From: Alphaproteobacteria bacterium
GTDB taxonomy: Bacteria; Pseudomonadota; Alphaproteobacteria; SMXQ01
Assembly (NCBI GenBank): GCA_030831315.1
Contig: JAURLI010000038.1
Span: 1-32,558, forward strand
Length of the DNA: 32,558 nucleotides
Reading direction: 5' to 3'
The position numbers were made by a program, and so were the translations under genes. The notes under the pieces were generated by a model. The model worked only from the letters and a program-made list of their open reading frames with translations. It searched no databases and was not told the origin of the DNA. The stretch's first letter is position 1. Every line of letters begins with the position of its first letter. Shown one piece after another: positions 8,970-17,531 of this stretch.

Positions 8970-9556
8970 GCGGCGAGGCCCCCCTTGCCCGCGAGTGTCA
9001 GGAAATTGCGCAGCAGGTCGTGGCCATGCTGGGACGCAATGCTTTCGGGATGGAACTGGACCCCGTGGATCGGCAGTTCGCGGTGCGAGAGGCCCATGAT
9101 CAGGCCATCGTCGGTTTCGGCGGTGATTTCGAGGACGGCGGGCAGGCTGGCGCGGTCCACCACCAGCGAATGGTAGCGCGTTGCCCGGACGGGCGAGGGC
9201 AATCCGGCAAAAACGCCGCGCCCGGTATGGCGGATGTCGCTGACCTTGCCGTGCATCGGCACCGGTGCACGCACCACCTTGCCGCCGAAGGCCTGGCCGA
9301 TCGACTGATGGCCGAGACAGACGCCGAGCAGCGGCCGCTTGCGCTTCGCCGCCGCCGCGATCAGGTCGAGGCAGATGCCGGCGCGGTCGGGATCGCAGGG
9401 GCCGGGCGACAGCACGATGCCTTCGTCGCCAAGCGCCAGCGCTTCATCGACGCTAATGGCGTCATTGCGGCGCACGGCGATCTTCGCCCCAAGCTCGCCC
9501 AGGAAGTGAACGAGGTTGTAGGTGAAGCTGTCGTAGTTGTCGATCAGTACAAACAT
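8966..9556 (-). CDS. trpG: Anthranilate synthase component II (glutamine amidotransferase)
   Basis: Supplies ammonia from glutamine to TrpE for anthranilate formation; in some organisms the same subunit serves para-aminobenzoate synthesis (PabA). The 196-residue class I amidotransferase begins [15 protein letters not shown]. The triad is Cys80 in GVCLGHQ, and His169 and Glu171 in GVQFHPES. It heads the trpG-trpD-trpC-moaC-moeA operon. Its partner gene trpE is about 6.5 kb away, beyond an unrelated block. The start at 9556 is fixed by the conserved N-terminus. No strong ribosome site precedes it, and a -10-like TATTAT lies only 11 bp upstream, so a leaderless or near-leaderless transcript is possible. 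Confidence 0.95.
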   Translation of the reverse strand: MFVLIDNYDSFTYNLVHFLGELGAKIAVRRNDAISVDEALALGDEGIVLSPGPCDPDRAGICLDLIAAAAKRKRPLLGVCLGHQSIGQAFGGKVVRAPVPMHGKVSDIRHTGRGVFAGLPSPVRATRYHSLVVDRASLPAVLEITAETDDGLIMGLSHRELPIHGVQFHPESIASQHGHDLLRNFLTLAGKGGLAA

Positions 9557-9770
9557 TTCAATGCTTTATAATATCTTTCTAAACCAGTGCCCGAACCGGG
9601 GCGGACCGTTATACCAGCAAGGCCAGCCCCTTGGAAAGCCCGGCCCCTTCGGTAAAACAAGGTGAAACAGGACGTTAGACCATCGCTTGCCGTGCCGGAA
9701 GGACTTCTCCATATATGGGGTATTCTTCCTTCCCCGTAATGCCCCGCGCAAAACAACAGGCGTCAGCACC
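9557..9770. promoter_or_regulatory. Divergent trpG/copA intergenic region
   Basis: This 214-bp region separates trpG (minus) from the copper ATPase gene (plus). On the trpG side a TATTAT (9573-9568, minus) could be a -10 very close to the start codon. I see no Trp-codon leader peptide followed by an attenuator. On the copA side there is a perfect 10-bp palindrome CCATATATGG (9709-9718), flanked by GGAAGGA (9697-9703) and TCCTTCC (9727-9733), and a TTGCCG (9687-9692) 19-20 bp ahead of the AT-rich centre. A long spacer with a dyad is the layout of MerR/CueR-type metal promoters, but the exact CueR consensus is not met. Regulator identity is speculative. Confidence 0.4.
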
Positions 9771-12449
9771 ATGACCGAAAAAGACAAGCCCCATCACCAC
9801 CATGGCGATCACGACCACGGGCACGACCACGACGACCATAAGCACGGGGCCCACGATCATGATCACGGGCATGACCACGATCATGGGCATGGGCATGGGC
9901 ATGATCATCCCCATCCGCACCCGGAACACGACGAACAGGATGTGCGCACGACGCGCCACGTGATCGTGCCGGCCGGGCGCATCGTCAGCAGCCAGACCTT
10001 CAAGAAGCCCCAAGAACATGATCACGGGCATGATCATGGGCACGACCACGGCCATGACCATGACCATCACGACCATGGGCACGGGCACGACGATCATGGC
10101 CATGACCATCACGACCACGGGCACGAAAAGCACGATCATGGCCACAAGGATCACGGCCACGCCCATGCCGCCCACGGCAGCCCGTGCTGCCACGAGTCCA
10201 AGCCCGCGTCCGGCCCGCGGCCGACCAGCGGCTACATCTGCCCGATGTGCCCGGGTGTCCATTCGGACAAGCCGGGCGCCTGCCCGTACTGCGGCATGGC
10301 GCTGGAACCGGCGATGCCGGGGGCGGCGACCCGCACGGTTTATACCTGCCCGATGCATCCGGAAATCCGTCAGGACCACCCCGGCTCATGCCCGATCTGC
10401 GGCATGGCGCTGGAGCCGATGACCATCGCCGCCGAGGAAGGCCCGAGCGAGGAACTTCGCGACATGACGCGGCGCTTCTGGGGATCGCTGGTGTTCACGC
10501 TGCCGCTGCTGGCGATGGCGATGGGCGAAATGACTCCGTTCTGGCCCAAGGGCGGCCTGTGGTCGGCGGCGACCGACCGCTGGATCCAGTTCGCGCTGGC
10601 GACGCCCGTGCTGCTGTGGGCCGGCTGGCCGTTCTTCGTGCGGGCGTGGACCTCGGTCCTTAACCGCAGCCTCAACATGTTCACCCTGATCGGCATGGGT
10701 ACCGGTGTCGCCTACGTCTACAGCACCGTTGCCGTTCTGGTGCCCGGCGTGTTCCCGGCGTCCTTCGTCGGCCATGGCGGCCATGTCGGCCTGTACTTCG
10801 AGGCGGCGGCGGTGATCGTCACCCTCGTGCTGCTGGGCCAGGTCCTTGAACTGCGCGCGCGCGAGCGCACCTCGGGCGCAATCCGGGCGCTGCTTGATCT
10901 GGCGCCCAAGATGGCGCGGCGCATCGCCTCCGACGGCAGCGAATCGGACGTTCCGCTCGATACCGTTCAGGTGGGCGACCGCCTGCGCGTCCGCCCGGGT
11001 GAAAAGGTTCCCGTCGACGGCGTGGTGGAGGATGGGGCGTCGGCAATTGACGAATCGATGATGACGGGCGAGCCGATACCCGTCGAAAAGCACAAGGGCG
11101 ACCGGGTCACGGGGGCGACGCTCAACGGTACGGGCAGCCTCGTCATCCGTGCCGACAAGGTGGGCGCCGATACGCTGCTTGCGCGCATCGTGCAGATGGT
11201 CGCCGATGCCCAGCGCACCCGCGCGCCGATCCAGCGCATGGCGGATGTCGTCTCGGGCTGGTTCGTGCCCGCGGTTATCGCCATTGCCGTTATCGCGTTT
11301 GCGGCCTGGGCGTTGGTCGGGCCGGAGCCGCGCCTTGCCCATGCGGTGATCAACGCGGTCGCCGTGCTCATCATTGCCTGCCCCTGCGCCCTTGGCCTTG
11401 CCACGCCGATGTCGATCATGGTCGGCACCGGGCGCGCGGCGCGTTCGGGCGTGTTGTTCCGCGACGCCGAGGCGCTCGAGATTCTCGAGAAGGTCGATAC
11501 CCTCGTGGTCGACAAGACCGGCACGCTGACCGAGGGCAAGCCGCGCTTCCAGGGTGCGGAGCCGGCCGAAGGCTTCGGCCGCGACGAGGTCCTGATGATG
11601 GCCGCCGCCCTTGAACAGAACAGCGAGCACCCGCTTGCCGCCGCCATTCTGGCCGGGGCTGCCGAACGGGGCCTGCGCCCGGGATCGGTGTCGGACTTCC
11701 GCGCCGTCACCGGCAAGGGCGTCACCGGGCGCGTCATGGGCAAGACCGTGGCGCTCGGCAACCGCGCCATGATGGAAGTGGCGGGGGCTTCGCCCGATCC
11801 GCTCGCTGCGCGCGCGGGGGAAATGCAGAAGGAAGGCGCCACCGTGATGTTCGTCGCCGCCGACGGCAAGCTTGCGGGGATCATTTCCGTCGCCGACCCG
11901 GTCAAGGAAACGACGGCGGAGGCGCTCAAGCTGCTGGCCGACGAAGGCGTGCGTGTCGTCATGCTGACGGGTGACAACAAGCTGACGGCGGAAGCCGTGG
12001 CGAAACGGCTCGGCATCGCCGAAGTGCGCGCCGAAGTGCTGCCCGAAGACAAAGGCGCCATCGTGCGCCAGCTTCGCTCCGAAGGCCGCATTGTCGCCAT
12101 GGCGGGCGACGGCATCAACGACGCCCCGGCACTGGCGGCGGCGCAGGTCGGCATCGCCATGGGCACGGGCACAGATGTCGCCATGGAAAGCGCCGGTGTG
12201 ACGCTGGTAAAGGGCGATCTGCGGGCGATTGCCCGCGCGCGCGCCATTTCGCGAGCGACCATGCGCAATATCCGCCAGAACCTGATGTTCGCCTTCGGCT
12301 ATAACGCGCTCGGCATTCCGGTGGCGGCGGGGGTGTTGTACCCGTTCTTCGGCCTGCTGCTGTCGCCCATCATCGCCGGTGCGGCGATGAGCCTGAGCTC
12401 GGTGTCCGTGATCGGCAACGCGCTCCGGCTCAACCGGGTGCGCCTCTAG
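9771..12449 (+). CDS. copA: Cu(+)-type P1B ATPase with histidine-rich N-terminus
   Basis: ATP-driven exporter of monovalent copper (possibly silver) across the inner membrane, 892 residues. The N-terminus has two His/Asp/Gly-rich stretches (about residues 8-53 and 82-138) with roughly 50 histidines. Two heavy-metal-binding (HMBD) modules follow, YICPMCPG and YTCPMHPE, each ending CGMALEP (about 155-180 and 191-216). No ferredoxin-like HMA domain with CxxC is seen. The core has MTGEP in the actuator domain, the transmembrane CPC at 537-539, the phosphorylated Asp581 in DKTGTLT, SEHPL and GDGINDAP (about 779-786). The last helices carry YN and MSLSS, the Cu(+) (P1B-1) signatures. ATG 9771 precedes the His-rich arm; an in-frame ATG at 9687 has no good ribosome site. 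It may be coupled to the downstream deacetylase gene. Confidence 0.9.
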   Translation: MTEKDKPHHHHGDHDHGHDHDDHKHGAHDHDHGHDHDHGHGHGHDHPHPHPEHDEQDVRTTRHVIVPAGRIVSSQTFKKPQEHDHGHDHGHDHGHDHDHHDHGHGHDDHGHDHHDHGHEKHDHGHKDHGHAHAAHGSPCCHESKPASGPRPTSGYICPMCPGVHSDKPGACPYCGMALEPAMPGAATRTVYTCPMHPEIRQDHPGSCPICGMALEPMTIAAEEGPSEELRDMTRRFWGSLVFTLPLLAMAMGEMTPFWPKGGLWSAATDRWIQFALATPVLLWAGWPFFVRAWTSVLNRSLNMFTLIGMGTGVAYVYSTVAVLVPGVFPASFVGHGGHVGLYFEAAAVIVTLVLLGQVLELRARERTSGAIRALLDLAPKMARRIASDGSESDVPLDTVQVGDRLRVRPGEKVPVDGVVEDGASAIDESMMTGEPIPVEKHKGDRVTGATLNGTGSLVIRADKVGADTLLARIVQMVADAQRTRAPIQRMADVVSGWFVPAVIAIAVIAFAAWALVGPEPRLAHAVINAVAVLIIACPCALGLATPMSIMVGTGRAARSGVLFRDAEALEILEKVDTLVVDKTGTLTEGKPRFQGAEPAEGFGRDEVLMMAAALEQNSEHPLAAAILAGAAERGLRPGSVSDFRAVTGKGVTGRVMGKTVALGNRAMMEVAGASPDPLAARAGEMQKEGATVMFVAADGKLAGIISVADPVKETTAEALKLLADEGVRVVMLTGDNKLTAEAVAKRLGIAEVRAEVLPEDKGAIVRQLRSEGRIVAMAGDGINDAPALAAAQVGIAMGTGTDVAMESAGVTLVKGDLRAIARARAISRATMRNIRQNLMFAFGYNALGIPVAAGVLYPFFGLLLSPIIAGAAMSLSSVSVIGNALRLNRVRL
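9795..10173. repeat. Low-complexity His-codon repeat inside copA
   Basis: Two tracts (about 9792-9930 and 10014-10173) are built from degenerate 6-bp units of the form catgac, cacgac, catggg and similar, encoding HD and HG dipeptides. They are separated by about 80 bp of ordinary coding sequence. Such tracts can expand or contract by slippage. They also produce a spurious hydrophobic reading frame on the opposite strand. Confidence 0.8.
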
Positions 12450-12465
12450 GCGGCGGAGCGGGATC

Positions 12466-13620
12466 CTGGCGAAATCGAAAGCCTTTTTCGCAGCCCTGAT
12501 CGGCGCCGCGGTCGTTGGCGGCGTCGCACTCGGCTTCGGCGTCGGCGCCCTGATCGCGCCTGATGGCGCAGCGAACGGCAACGGCAACGGCGTGCCCTAT
12601 GCCGCCTCGCGCGAGGCGTTTTCCGAATTCGAACCCGAACGCCCCACCCGCGACGGCCCCCGCGCGGGGCTTCCGGCCCTGACCGTCAAACCGGGAACCG
12701 AGATCACGCGCGATCGTTTGCCTTCGACGGGGGCTGTCCCCCCCGGCCTGACCGGGAGGATCGAGGCGCCGCCGCCGCCCGCCGCCGATCCTTACGCTGC
12801 TGCGCCCCGTGAGGTGCCGCCGCAGAAAACACCGCAGAAAACACCGCAAACCGCGGCACAAACGGCTGTCTTGGCGGTGGTGCCGCCCGCCGCAGTGGTG
12901 GCCCCGGCGGGTGAGCCTCTGTGGAAGCGCAACGCGGCCCGCATCGCCCTTCAGCCGGGCCTGCCCAGGATCGGCGTGGTGATCGACGACCTAGGCCTCG
13001 ACCGCAAGCGCACGGAACGCGCCATGCGCCTGCCCGCGCCGGTGACGCTGGCGTTCCTGCCTTACGGGCGCAGGCTCGGCGATGAAACGGCGCGCGCGCG
13101 CAAGAGCGGCCATGAAATCCTCGTCCACGTGCCGATGGAACCGGAAGGCAAGGGCGCCGACCCGGGACCGAATGCGCTTTTGACCGGAAGCGGCACGGCG
13201 GAGCTGCGCGTGCGTCTCGACTGGGCGCTGTCACGCTTCGATGGCTATGTCGGAATCAACAACCACATGGGTTCCAAGTTCACCTCGGACCCGAAGGCGA
13301 TGGACCTCATTGCTGCGGAGTTGAAGGCGCGCGGGCTTTTGTTTCTGGATTCGCGCACGGCCAAATCGGCTGTTGCGTTTGATCGCGCCCGCGCTGCCGG
13401 CGTGCCCGCGGCGGTGCGCCAGGTGTTTCTCGACCGCGACCCGGCGCGCAAGGCGATAGACGCGGAATTGAAACGGCTGGAAGACCTTGCGCGCCGTCAC
13501 GGCAGCGCCATCGCCATCGGCCATCCCCACGACAAGACGCTCGATGCGCTCGATGCATGGCTGCCGACACTGGCGGCAAAGGGGCTTCAGCTTGCCCCGG
13601 TCAGCGCGCTGGTGGAGTAG
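12466..13620 (+). CDS. Divergent polysaccharide deacetylase family protein, membrane anchored
   Basis: Member of the divergent polysaccharide deacetylase family (PF04748, DUF610), distant relatives of NodB-fold carbohydrate deacetylases; the substrate is unknown and envelope polysaccharide is a guess. From the chosen start the 384-residue product has a short basic N-terminus, one transmembrane helix (about residues 6-31), and a Pro/Ala-rich linker with a 12-bp tandem repeat encoding KTPQKTPQ. The catalytic domain has Asp174-Asp175 in VVIDDLGLD, HMGS at 267-270, DSRT and HPH at 353-355. The frame is open from 12412 but has no ATG, GTG or TTG before GTG 12592, which would delete the helix. CTG 12466 lies 7 bp after GGAG and restores it, so I infer a CTG start. 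It begins 16 bp after copA. Confidence 0.8.
   Translation: MAKSKAFFAALIGAAVVGGVALGFGVGALIAPDGAANGNGNGVPYAASREAFSEFEPERPTRDGPRAGLPALTVKPGTEITRDRLPSTGAVPPGLTGRIEAPPPPAADPYAAAPREVPPQKTPQKTPQTAAQTAVLAVVPPAAVVAPAGEPLWKRNAARIALQPGLPRIGVVIDDLGLDRKRTERAMRLPAPVTLAFLPYGRRLGDETARARKSGHEILVHVPMEPEGKGADPGPNALLTGSGTAELRVRLDWALSRFDGYVGINNHMGSKFTSDPKAMDLIAAELKARGLLFLDSRTAKSAVAFDRARAAGVPAAVRQVFLDRDPARKAIDAELKRLEDLARRHGSAIAIGHPHDKTLDALDAWLPTLAAKGLQLAPVSALVE
12823..12846. repeat. 12-bp tandem duplication in the deacetylase linker
   Basis: The unit CAGAAAACACCG occurs twice in direct succession and encodes part of QKTPQKTPQ in the Pro-rich linker between the membrane anchor and the catalytic domain. Its length is a multiple of three, so the frame is kept. 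Confidence 0.8.
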
Positions 13621-13623
13621 GAA

Positions 13624-14229
13624 TTACGGCTTCACGTAGCCGTAGTTGACGACCTTCTTCACGCCTTCGGTGCGCGAGACGACGTCGAGCACTTTTTTCA
13701 TTTCTTCCGACGAACGCGCGCGGCCGAGGATATAGATCGTCGCGAAGGAATCGATGGCGGTCTTGTAATTGACGTCGGCGATGCCGCGGGTGCCGATCAG
13801 GTTGGCGCGGACCTTGGTTTCGATCACCAGCGCGTCCTTCCAGTCGACCATGCTTTTCTTGCGCCGTTCCTGTTCCTGCTTCGACATGTAGGCGGCGTGC
13901 CAGCGCAGCTTCTTGACGCCCTTCACCTTGTTCACGCCGGCGCGGAACTTGTCGTAAACGGCGCGGTCGTCGAAGATTCCCGTGATCAGGAGCTGCTGTT
14001 CATAGATTTCGGTGGAGGCCTTGATGGTGCCGAGGTTGGCCATGACCTTGTTCACGTCGATGACGATGCGGTTGTCTTCGACGATGTCGCCTGCCTTGCG
14101 CGCCTCGATGGCGCGGTCCACCAGCGTCTTGGGCGCCGTCAGCATGTCGAGAAGCTGGGCGGAAACCGGGGCCGGCAGAGTGACGGCAAGGCCGAGAACG
14201 GCTGAGAGCACGAGGGCGGCGCGACGCAT
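13624..14229 (-). CDS. Secreted BON-domain protein
   Basis: Predicted exported protein of 201 residues with two BON (OsmY/nodulation) domains, a fold linked to binding of membranes or phospholipids in the periplasm. A Sec signal peptide is visible: MRRAALVLSAVLGLAVTL is followed by a probable cleavage after APVSA, near residue 24. The BON repeats span about 48-115 and 120-200. They contain NKVMANLG and IYEQQLLITGIFDD in the first, and VRANLIGTRGIADVNYK and SFATIYILGRARS in the second. It converges on the deacetylase gene with only 3 bp between the stops, and its start is 141 bp from the divergent transporter gene. The exact role is unknown; OsmY-like or YraP-like envelope maintenance is the usual analogy. 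Confidence 0.85.
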   Translation of the reverse strand: MRRAALVLSAVLGLAVTLPAPVSAQLLDMLTAPKTLVDRAIEARKAGDIVEDNRIVIDVNKVMANLGTIKASTEIYEQQLLITGIFDDRAVYDKFRAGVNKVKGVKKLRWHAAYMSKQEQERRKKSMVDWKDALVIETKVRANLIGTRGIADVNYKTAIDSFATIYILGRARSSEEMKKVLDVVSRTEGVKKVVNYGYVKP

Positions 14230-14370
14230 GGGCTGACCTTTCGGTACGTTCTTTATCCGGATTGAACTCTAGCATGGATCGCAAGCGCAGGAAGCGCCCC
14301 CTTGGCCCGGGCGCGGGGAGTGGTACTCTTGCGCCGGGTGCGCAACGGCACCCATCGAGCGGAGACAGCC

Positions 14371-15987
14371 TTGTACGCGTGGATCGAGCGCACGATTTTC
14401 GACCTGGCCCGCCAGCTGCGGTGGTCGTTCCTGCCGCCGCTGATGGTTTACCTGGCCGCGGGCGTGTCCGGCCTGACGGCCATCGTCGGTACGTTCTTCG
14501 TCAAGGATTACCTCGGCCTGTCGGCGGCCTTCCTGGCAGCGCTCGGCTTCTGGGCTGGTATTCCCTGGGCGCTCAAGATGCCGATCGGCCATCTCGTCGA
14601 CCTGATCTGGCGCTGGAAGTCGTTGCTCGTCTATGCGGGCGCGGGGCTGATCGCGGTGAGCCTGGGGGGCATGTACGGGCTGATCGCCCATCGCGAGGCC
14701 ATGACGGCCATCGCTTCGGCCGAAGCGTGGTTCGTGGCGAGCGCATTGCTGGCGCCCATCGGCTACGTGCTGCAGGACGTCGTCGCCGATGCGATGACGG
14801 TCGAGGCCGTGCCCCTGCACGATGCCGAGGGCAATCCCATTCCCGACGGCGAAGTGCGCGCCATGCACACGACGATGCAGACGCTCGGCCGCTTCGCCAT
14901 CATCTCGGGCACCGTTTTCGTCGCCGCGCTCAACATCTTCATGTTTGCCGGCGTCGAAACCATGGCCGAGGCTGACAAGGTCCGCATCTACGCCAATATC
15001 TACCTGATGGCGATGGCCATCCCTGTGGTTTCGGTGGCGGGGGTCGTTTTTGCCTCGATCCTTCGCGCCTCGCGTCGGCGCAACCTGTTGAGGCAGGGGA
15101 TGGGAACCGACGAGATCGCCAGAATTCTCGATGGCGCGGTGGAGGCGGCCCACCCCAACTGGTGGATCCTCGGCGGCAGTATTGTCTTCGTCGTGTTCAC
15201 CGTTTCCCTCGGCCTGAGCCCGCTGCCTTTCGCCCAGGAAATCATCTTCGTCGGTTCCATGACGATCGTGCTGTTCCTGATGTCGCGGCTTTTGAAGGAG
15301 CTGGCGCCGGATGTGCGCCTTGCCCTTGTCGGTACGGCGGTGATCGTTTTCGTCTTTCGCGCCGTGCCGCTGCCGGGCGCAGGCGTTGCCTGGTTCGAGA
15401 TCGACGTGCTCGGCTTCGACCAGCAGTTTCTGTCGATCCTCAACCTGATTGCTTCGTGTCTGGCGCTGGCGGGCATGGTGGTGCTGCGCCCGCTGATGGC
15501 GTCGCGTTCCATCGCGTGGCTGGTGGTGCTGCTGACCGTGGCGGGCGGCATCCTGATGCTACCCAATATCGGCCTTTACTACGGCATCCATCACTGGACC
15601 GCGGCCATGACCGGGGGCGTGGTGGACGCGCGCTTCATCGCCGTCATCGACACGGCGATCGAATCGCCGCTCGGCCAGGTCGCCATGATCCCGATGCTGG
15701 CCTGGATCGCCAAGAATGCGCCGGCGCACCTGAAGGCGACGTTCTTCGCGGTGATGGCGTCGTTCACCAACCTGGCGCTTTCGGCGGCGAGCCTCGGCAC
15801 CAGGTACATGAACGAGATCTTCATCATCACCCGCGAGGTCAAGGATCGCGCCACCGGCGCGGTCCAGATGGCGGCTGATTACAGCCAGCTCGGCTGGCTG
15901 TTGATCGCGGTGACGGTGATTTCGGTGGCGGTGCCGCTCGGTGTCGTCTGGATGGTGCAGGCCTCGCGCCTGCGCACGAGTCAGTAG
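14371..15987 (+). CDS. Folate/biopterin transporter-like MFS membrane protein
   Basis: Polytopic membrane protein of 538 residues with about 12 hydrophobic helices, resembling the folate-biopterin transporter (BT1, PF03092) branch of the major facilitator superfamily. The segment QDVVADAMTVEAV (about residues 135-147) resembles the conserved Asp-containing motif of that family. A hydrophilic insert with NPIPDGEVRAMHTTMQTLGR follows. I chose TTG 14371 because GGAG lies 6 bp ahead of it and the N-terminus then starts cleanly before the first helix; the frame continues to TTG 14302 without a comparable ribosome site. It converges on trpE with 19 bp between them. Transport of folates, pterins or another aromatic solute is only a family-level inference; the amino-acid or muropeptide (AmpG-like) branch is an alternative. 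Confidence 0.68.
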   Translation: MYAWIERTIFDLARQLRWSFLPPLMVYLAAGVSGLTAIVGTFFVKDYLGLSAAFLAALGFWAGIPWALKMPIGHLVDLIWRWKSLLVYAGAGLIAVSLGGMYGLIAHREAMTAIASAEAWFVASALLAPIGYVLQDVVADAMTVEAVPLHDAEGNPIPDGEVRAMHTTMQTLGRFAIISGTVFVAALNIFMFAGVETMAEADKVRIYANIYLMAMAIPVVSVAGVVFASILRASRRRNLLRQGMGTDEIARILDGAVEAAHPNWWILGGSIVFVVFTVSLGLSPLPFAQEIIFVGSMTIVLFLMSRLLKELAPDVRLALVGTAVIVFVFRAVPLPGAGVAWFEIDVLGFDQQFLSILNLIASCLALAGMVVLRPLMASRSIAWLVVLLTVAGGILMLPNIGLYYGIHHWTAAMTGGVVDARFIAVIDTAIESPLGQVAMIPMLAWIAKNAPAHLKATFFAVMASFTNLALSAASLGTRYMNEIFIITREVKDRATGAVQMAADYSQLGWLLIAVTVISVAVPLGVVWMVQASRLRTSQ

Positions 15988-16005
15988 CCGGGGCGAGTAG
16001 CCGGG
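15983..16005. repeat. Short direct repeat at the transporter stop codon
   Basis: AGTAGCCGGG occurs at 15983-15992 and again at 15996-16005, a 13-bp period, between the convergent transporter and trpE stops. The first copy contains the transporter stop codon. It looks like a small tandem duplication. Confidence 0.6.
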
Positions 16006-16006
16006 T

Positions 16007-17515
16007 TCAGTCCTTGCGGGCGGCGAACTTGACCGCTTCCTCGGCCGCGCGAATCAGCGCGCGCGCCTTGTTGCAGGTTTCCTGGTATTCGGCTTCGGGA
16101 TCGGAATCGGCGACCACGCCGCCGCCCGCCTGTACGTGCATGACGCCGTCCTTGATGACGGCGGTACGCAGCGCGATGCAGGTATCCATCGCGCCGTTGC
16201 CGGCGAAGTAGCCGACCGCACCTGCATAGATGCCGCGGCGCGCGGTTTCCAGTTCGTCGATGATTTCCATCGCCCGCACCTTGGGCGCGCCCGACACGGT
16301 GCCCGCCGGAAAGCCCGCAATCAGCGCATCGATGGCGGTGGCGTCGTCGCGGGCATAGCCTTCGACGTTGGAAACGATGTGCATGACATGGGAATAGCGC
16401 TCGATCACGAACTGGTCGGTCACGCGCACGGTGCCGATCTTGGCGACGCGGCCGACGTCGTTGCGCCCGAGGTCGAGCAGCATCAGGTGTTCGGCGATTT
16501 CCTTCGGGTCTGCCAGCAGGTCTTCTTCAAGCCGCTTGTCTTCGGCGGCCGTCGCGCCGCGCGGGCGGGTGCCGGCGATGGGGCGGATGGTGACCTTGCC
16601 GTCGCGCAGGCGCACGAGAATCTCGGGTGACGATCCGACGACGCTGAACGCCCCGAAATCGAGGAAGAACAGGAACGGCGACGGATTGAGGCGCCGGAGC
16701 GCACGGTAAAGTGCTATCGGCGGCAGGGTGAAGGGCAGCGAGAAGCGCTGGGACGGCACCACTTGGAAGATGTCGCCGGCAAGGATGTACTCCTTCGCCT
16801 TGGCGACGATCTCGTGATAGCGCTCGCGCGTCGTGTTCGATACCGGCACCGGCGCCGCCGGCACGTGATCGGCGGTGGTCAGCGAATGGTCGAGCGGTTG
16901 CGCCAGCGCCGTCACCATTTCCGACAGCCTGTTTTCGGCCGCCGCGTGGGCCGCGCGCGCGTCCGTTCCCTGTTTCGGCCAGACCGGGGTGATCAGCGTG
17001 ACGACGTCTTCGATGTTGTCGAAGATGGCGATCACGGTCGGGCGCAGGAACATGCCGTCGGGCACGCCGAGGGTATCGGGATTGTCGTCGGGCAGGCGCT
17101 CCATCAGGCGTACGGTGTCGTAACCCATGTAGCCGAAGAGCCCCGTCGCCATCGGCGGCAGCCCCGCCGGGATGTCGAGGCGGCACTCGGTGACGAGCGC
17201 GCGCAGGCTGTCCAGCGTCGCTTCCTTGCACGGCACGAAGGCATCGGGGCGGGCGAGGGCGTCGCGGTTGATCTCGGCTTTCTCCCCGCGGCAGCGCCAG
17301 ATCAGGTCGGGCTTCAGCCCGATGAAGGAATAGCGCCCGCGTGCCGCACCGCCTTCGACCGATTCGAACAGGAAGCTCATCGGCTGGCCCTTGGCGAGCT
17401 TGAGCAGCGCGGAAACCGGCGTTTCAAGATCGGCGACCAGCCGCGTCCACACAAGCTGGGGCTTGCCCGCGCCGTAGGCCGCTTCGAACGCGGAAAACTC
17501 GGGGAGGCTGTCCAT
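16007..17515 (-). CDS. trpE: Anthranilate synthase component I
   Basis: Condenses chorismate and ammonia (from TrpG) to anthranilate, committing carbon to tryptophan. The 502-residue protein has the chorismate-binding fold, with PIAGTRPRG at about 312-320, DLGRNDVGR at 348-356, RYSHVMH at 373-379, and PAGTVSGAPK at 403-412. A likely tryptophan-feedback site is LFES at 49-52, the counterpart of the enterobacterial LLES motif, so feedback inhibition by tryptophan is expected. Its start is 16 bp after the ppiD stop, so ppiD and trpE probably share a transcript. It is separated from trpGDC by copA, the deacetylase, the BON and the transporter genes. No leader peptide or attenuator was seen. PabB was considered, but length and context favour TrpE. 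Confidence 0.95.
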   Translation of the reverse strand: MDSLPEFSAFEAAYGAGKPQLVWTRLVADLETPVSALLKLAKGQPMSFLFESVEGGAARGRYSFIGLKPDLIWRCRGEKAEINRDALARPDAFVPCKEATLDSLRALVTECRLDIPAGLPPMATGLFGYMGYDTVRLMERLPDDNPDTLGVPDGMFLRPTVIAIFDNIEDVVTLITPVWPKQGTDARAAHAAAENRLSEMVTALAQPLDHSLTTADHVPAAPVPVSNTTRERYHEIVAKAKEYILAGDIFQVVPSQRFSLPFTLPPIALYRALRRLNPSPFLFFLDFGAFSVVGSSPEILVRLRDGKVTIRPIAGTRPRGATAAEDKRLEEDLLADPKEIAEHLMLLDLGRNDVGRVAKIGTVRVTDQFVIERYSHVMHIVSNVEGYARDDATAIDALIAGFPAGTVSGAPKVRAMEIIDELETARRGIYAGAVGYFAGNGAMDTCIALRTAVIKDGVMHVQAGGGVVADSDPEAEYQETCNKARALIRAAEEAVKFAARKD

Positions 17516-17531
17516 CGGCCGATCCGGCGCG

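Noticed and set aside
9566-9787. Possible Trp-containing leader peptide before trpG
   Set aside because: A minus-strand frame has scattered Trp codons but no consecutive ones, overlaps the trpG start, and is not followed by terminator/antiterminator hairpins.
9675-10379. Minus-strand reading frame encoding a long Val/Met/Ile/Pro-rich, membrane-like product
   Set aside because: It is the exact reverse complement of the His-rich repeats of copA; CAY and GAY codons read backwards as RTG and RTC. The plus-strand frame has clear HMBD and ATPase motifs directly downstream.
10386-12587. 733-codon open reading frame on the minus strand opposite copA
   Set aside because: It is a shadow of the ATPase core in a GC-rich genome, with composition typical of reversed codons.
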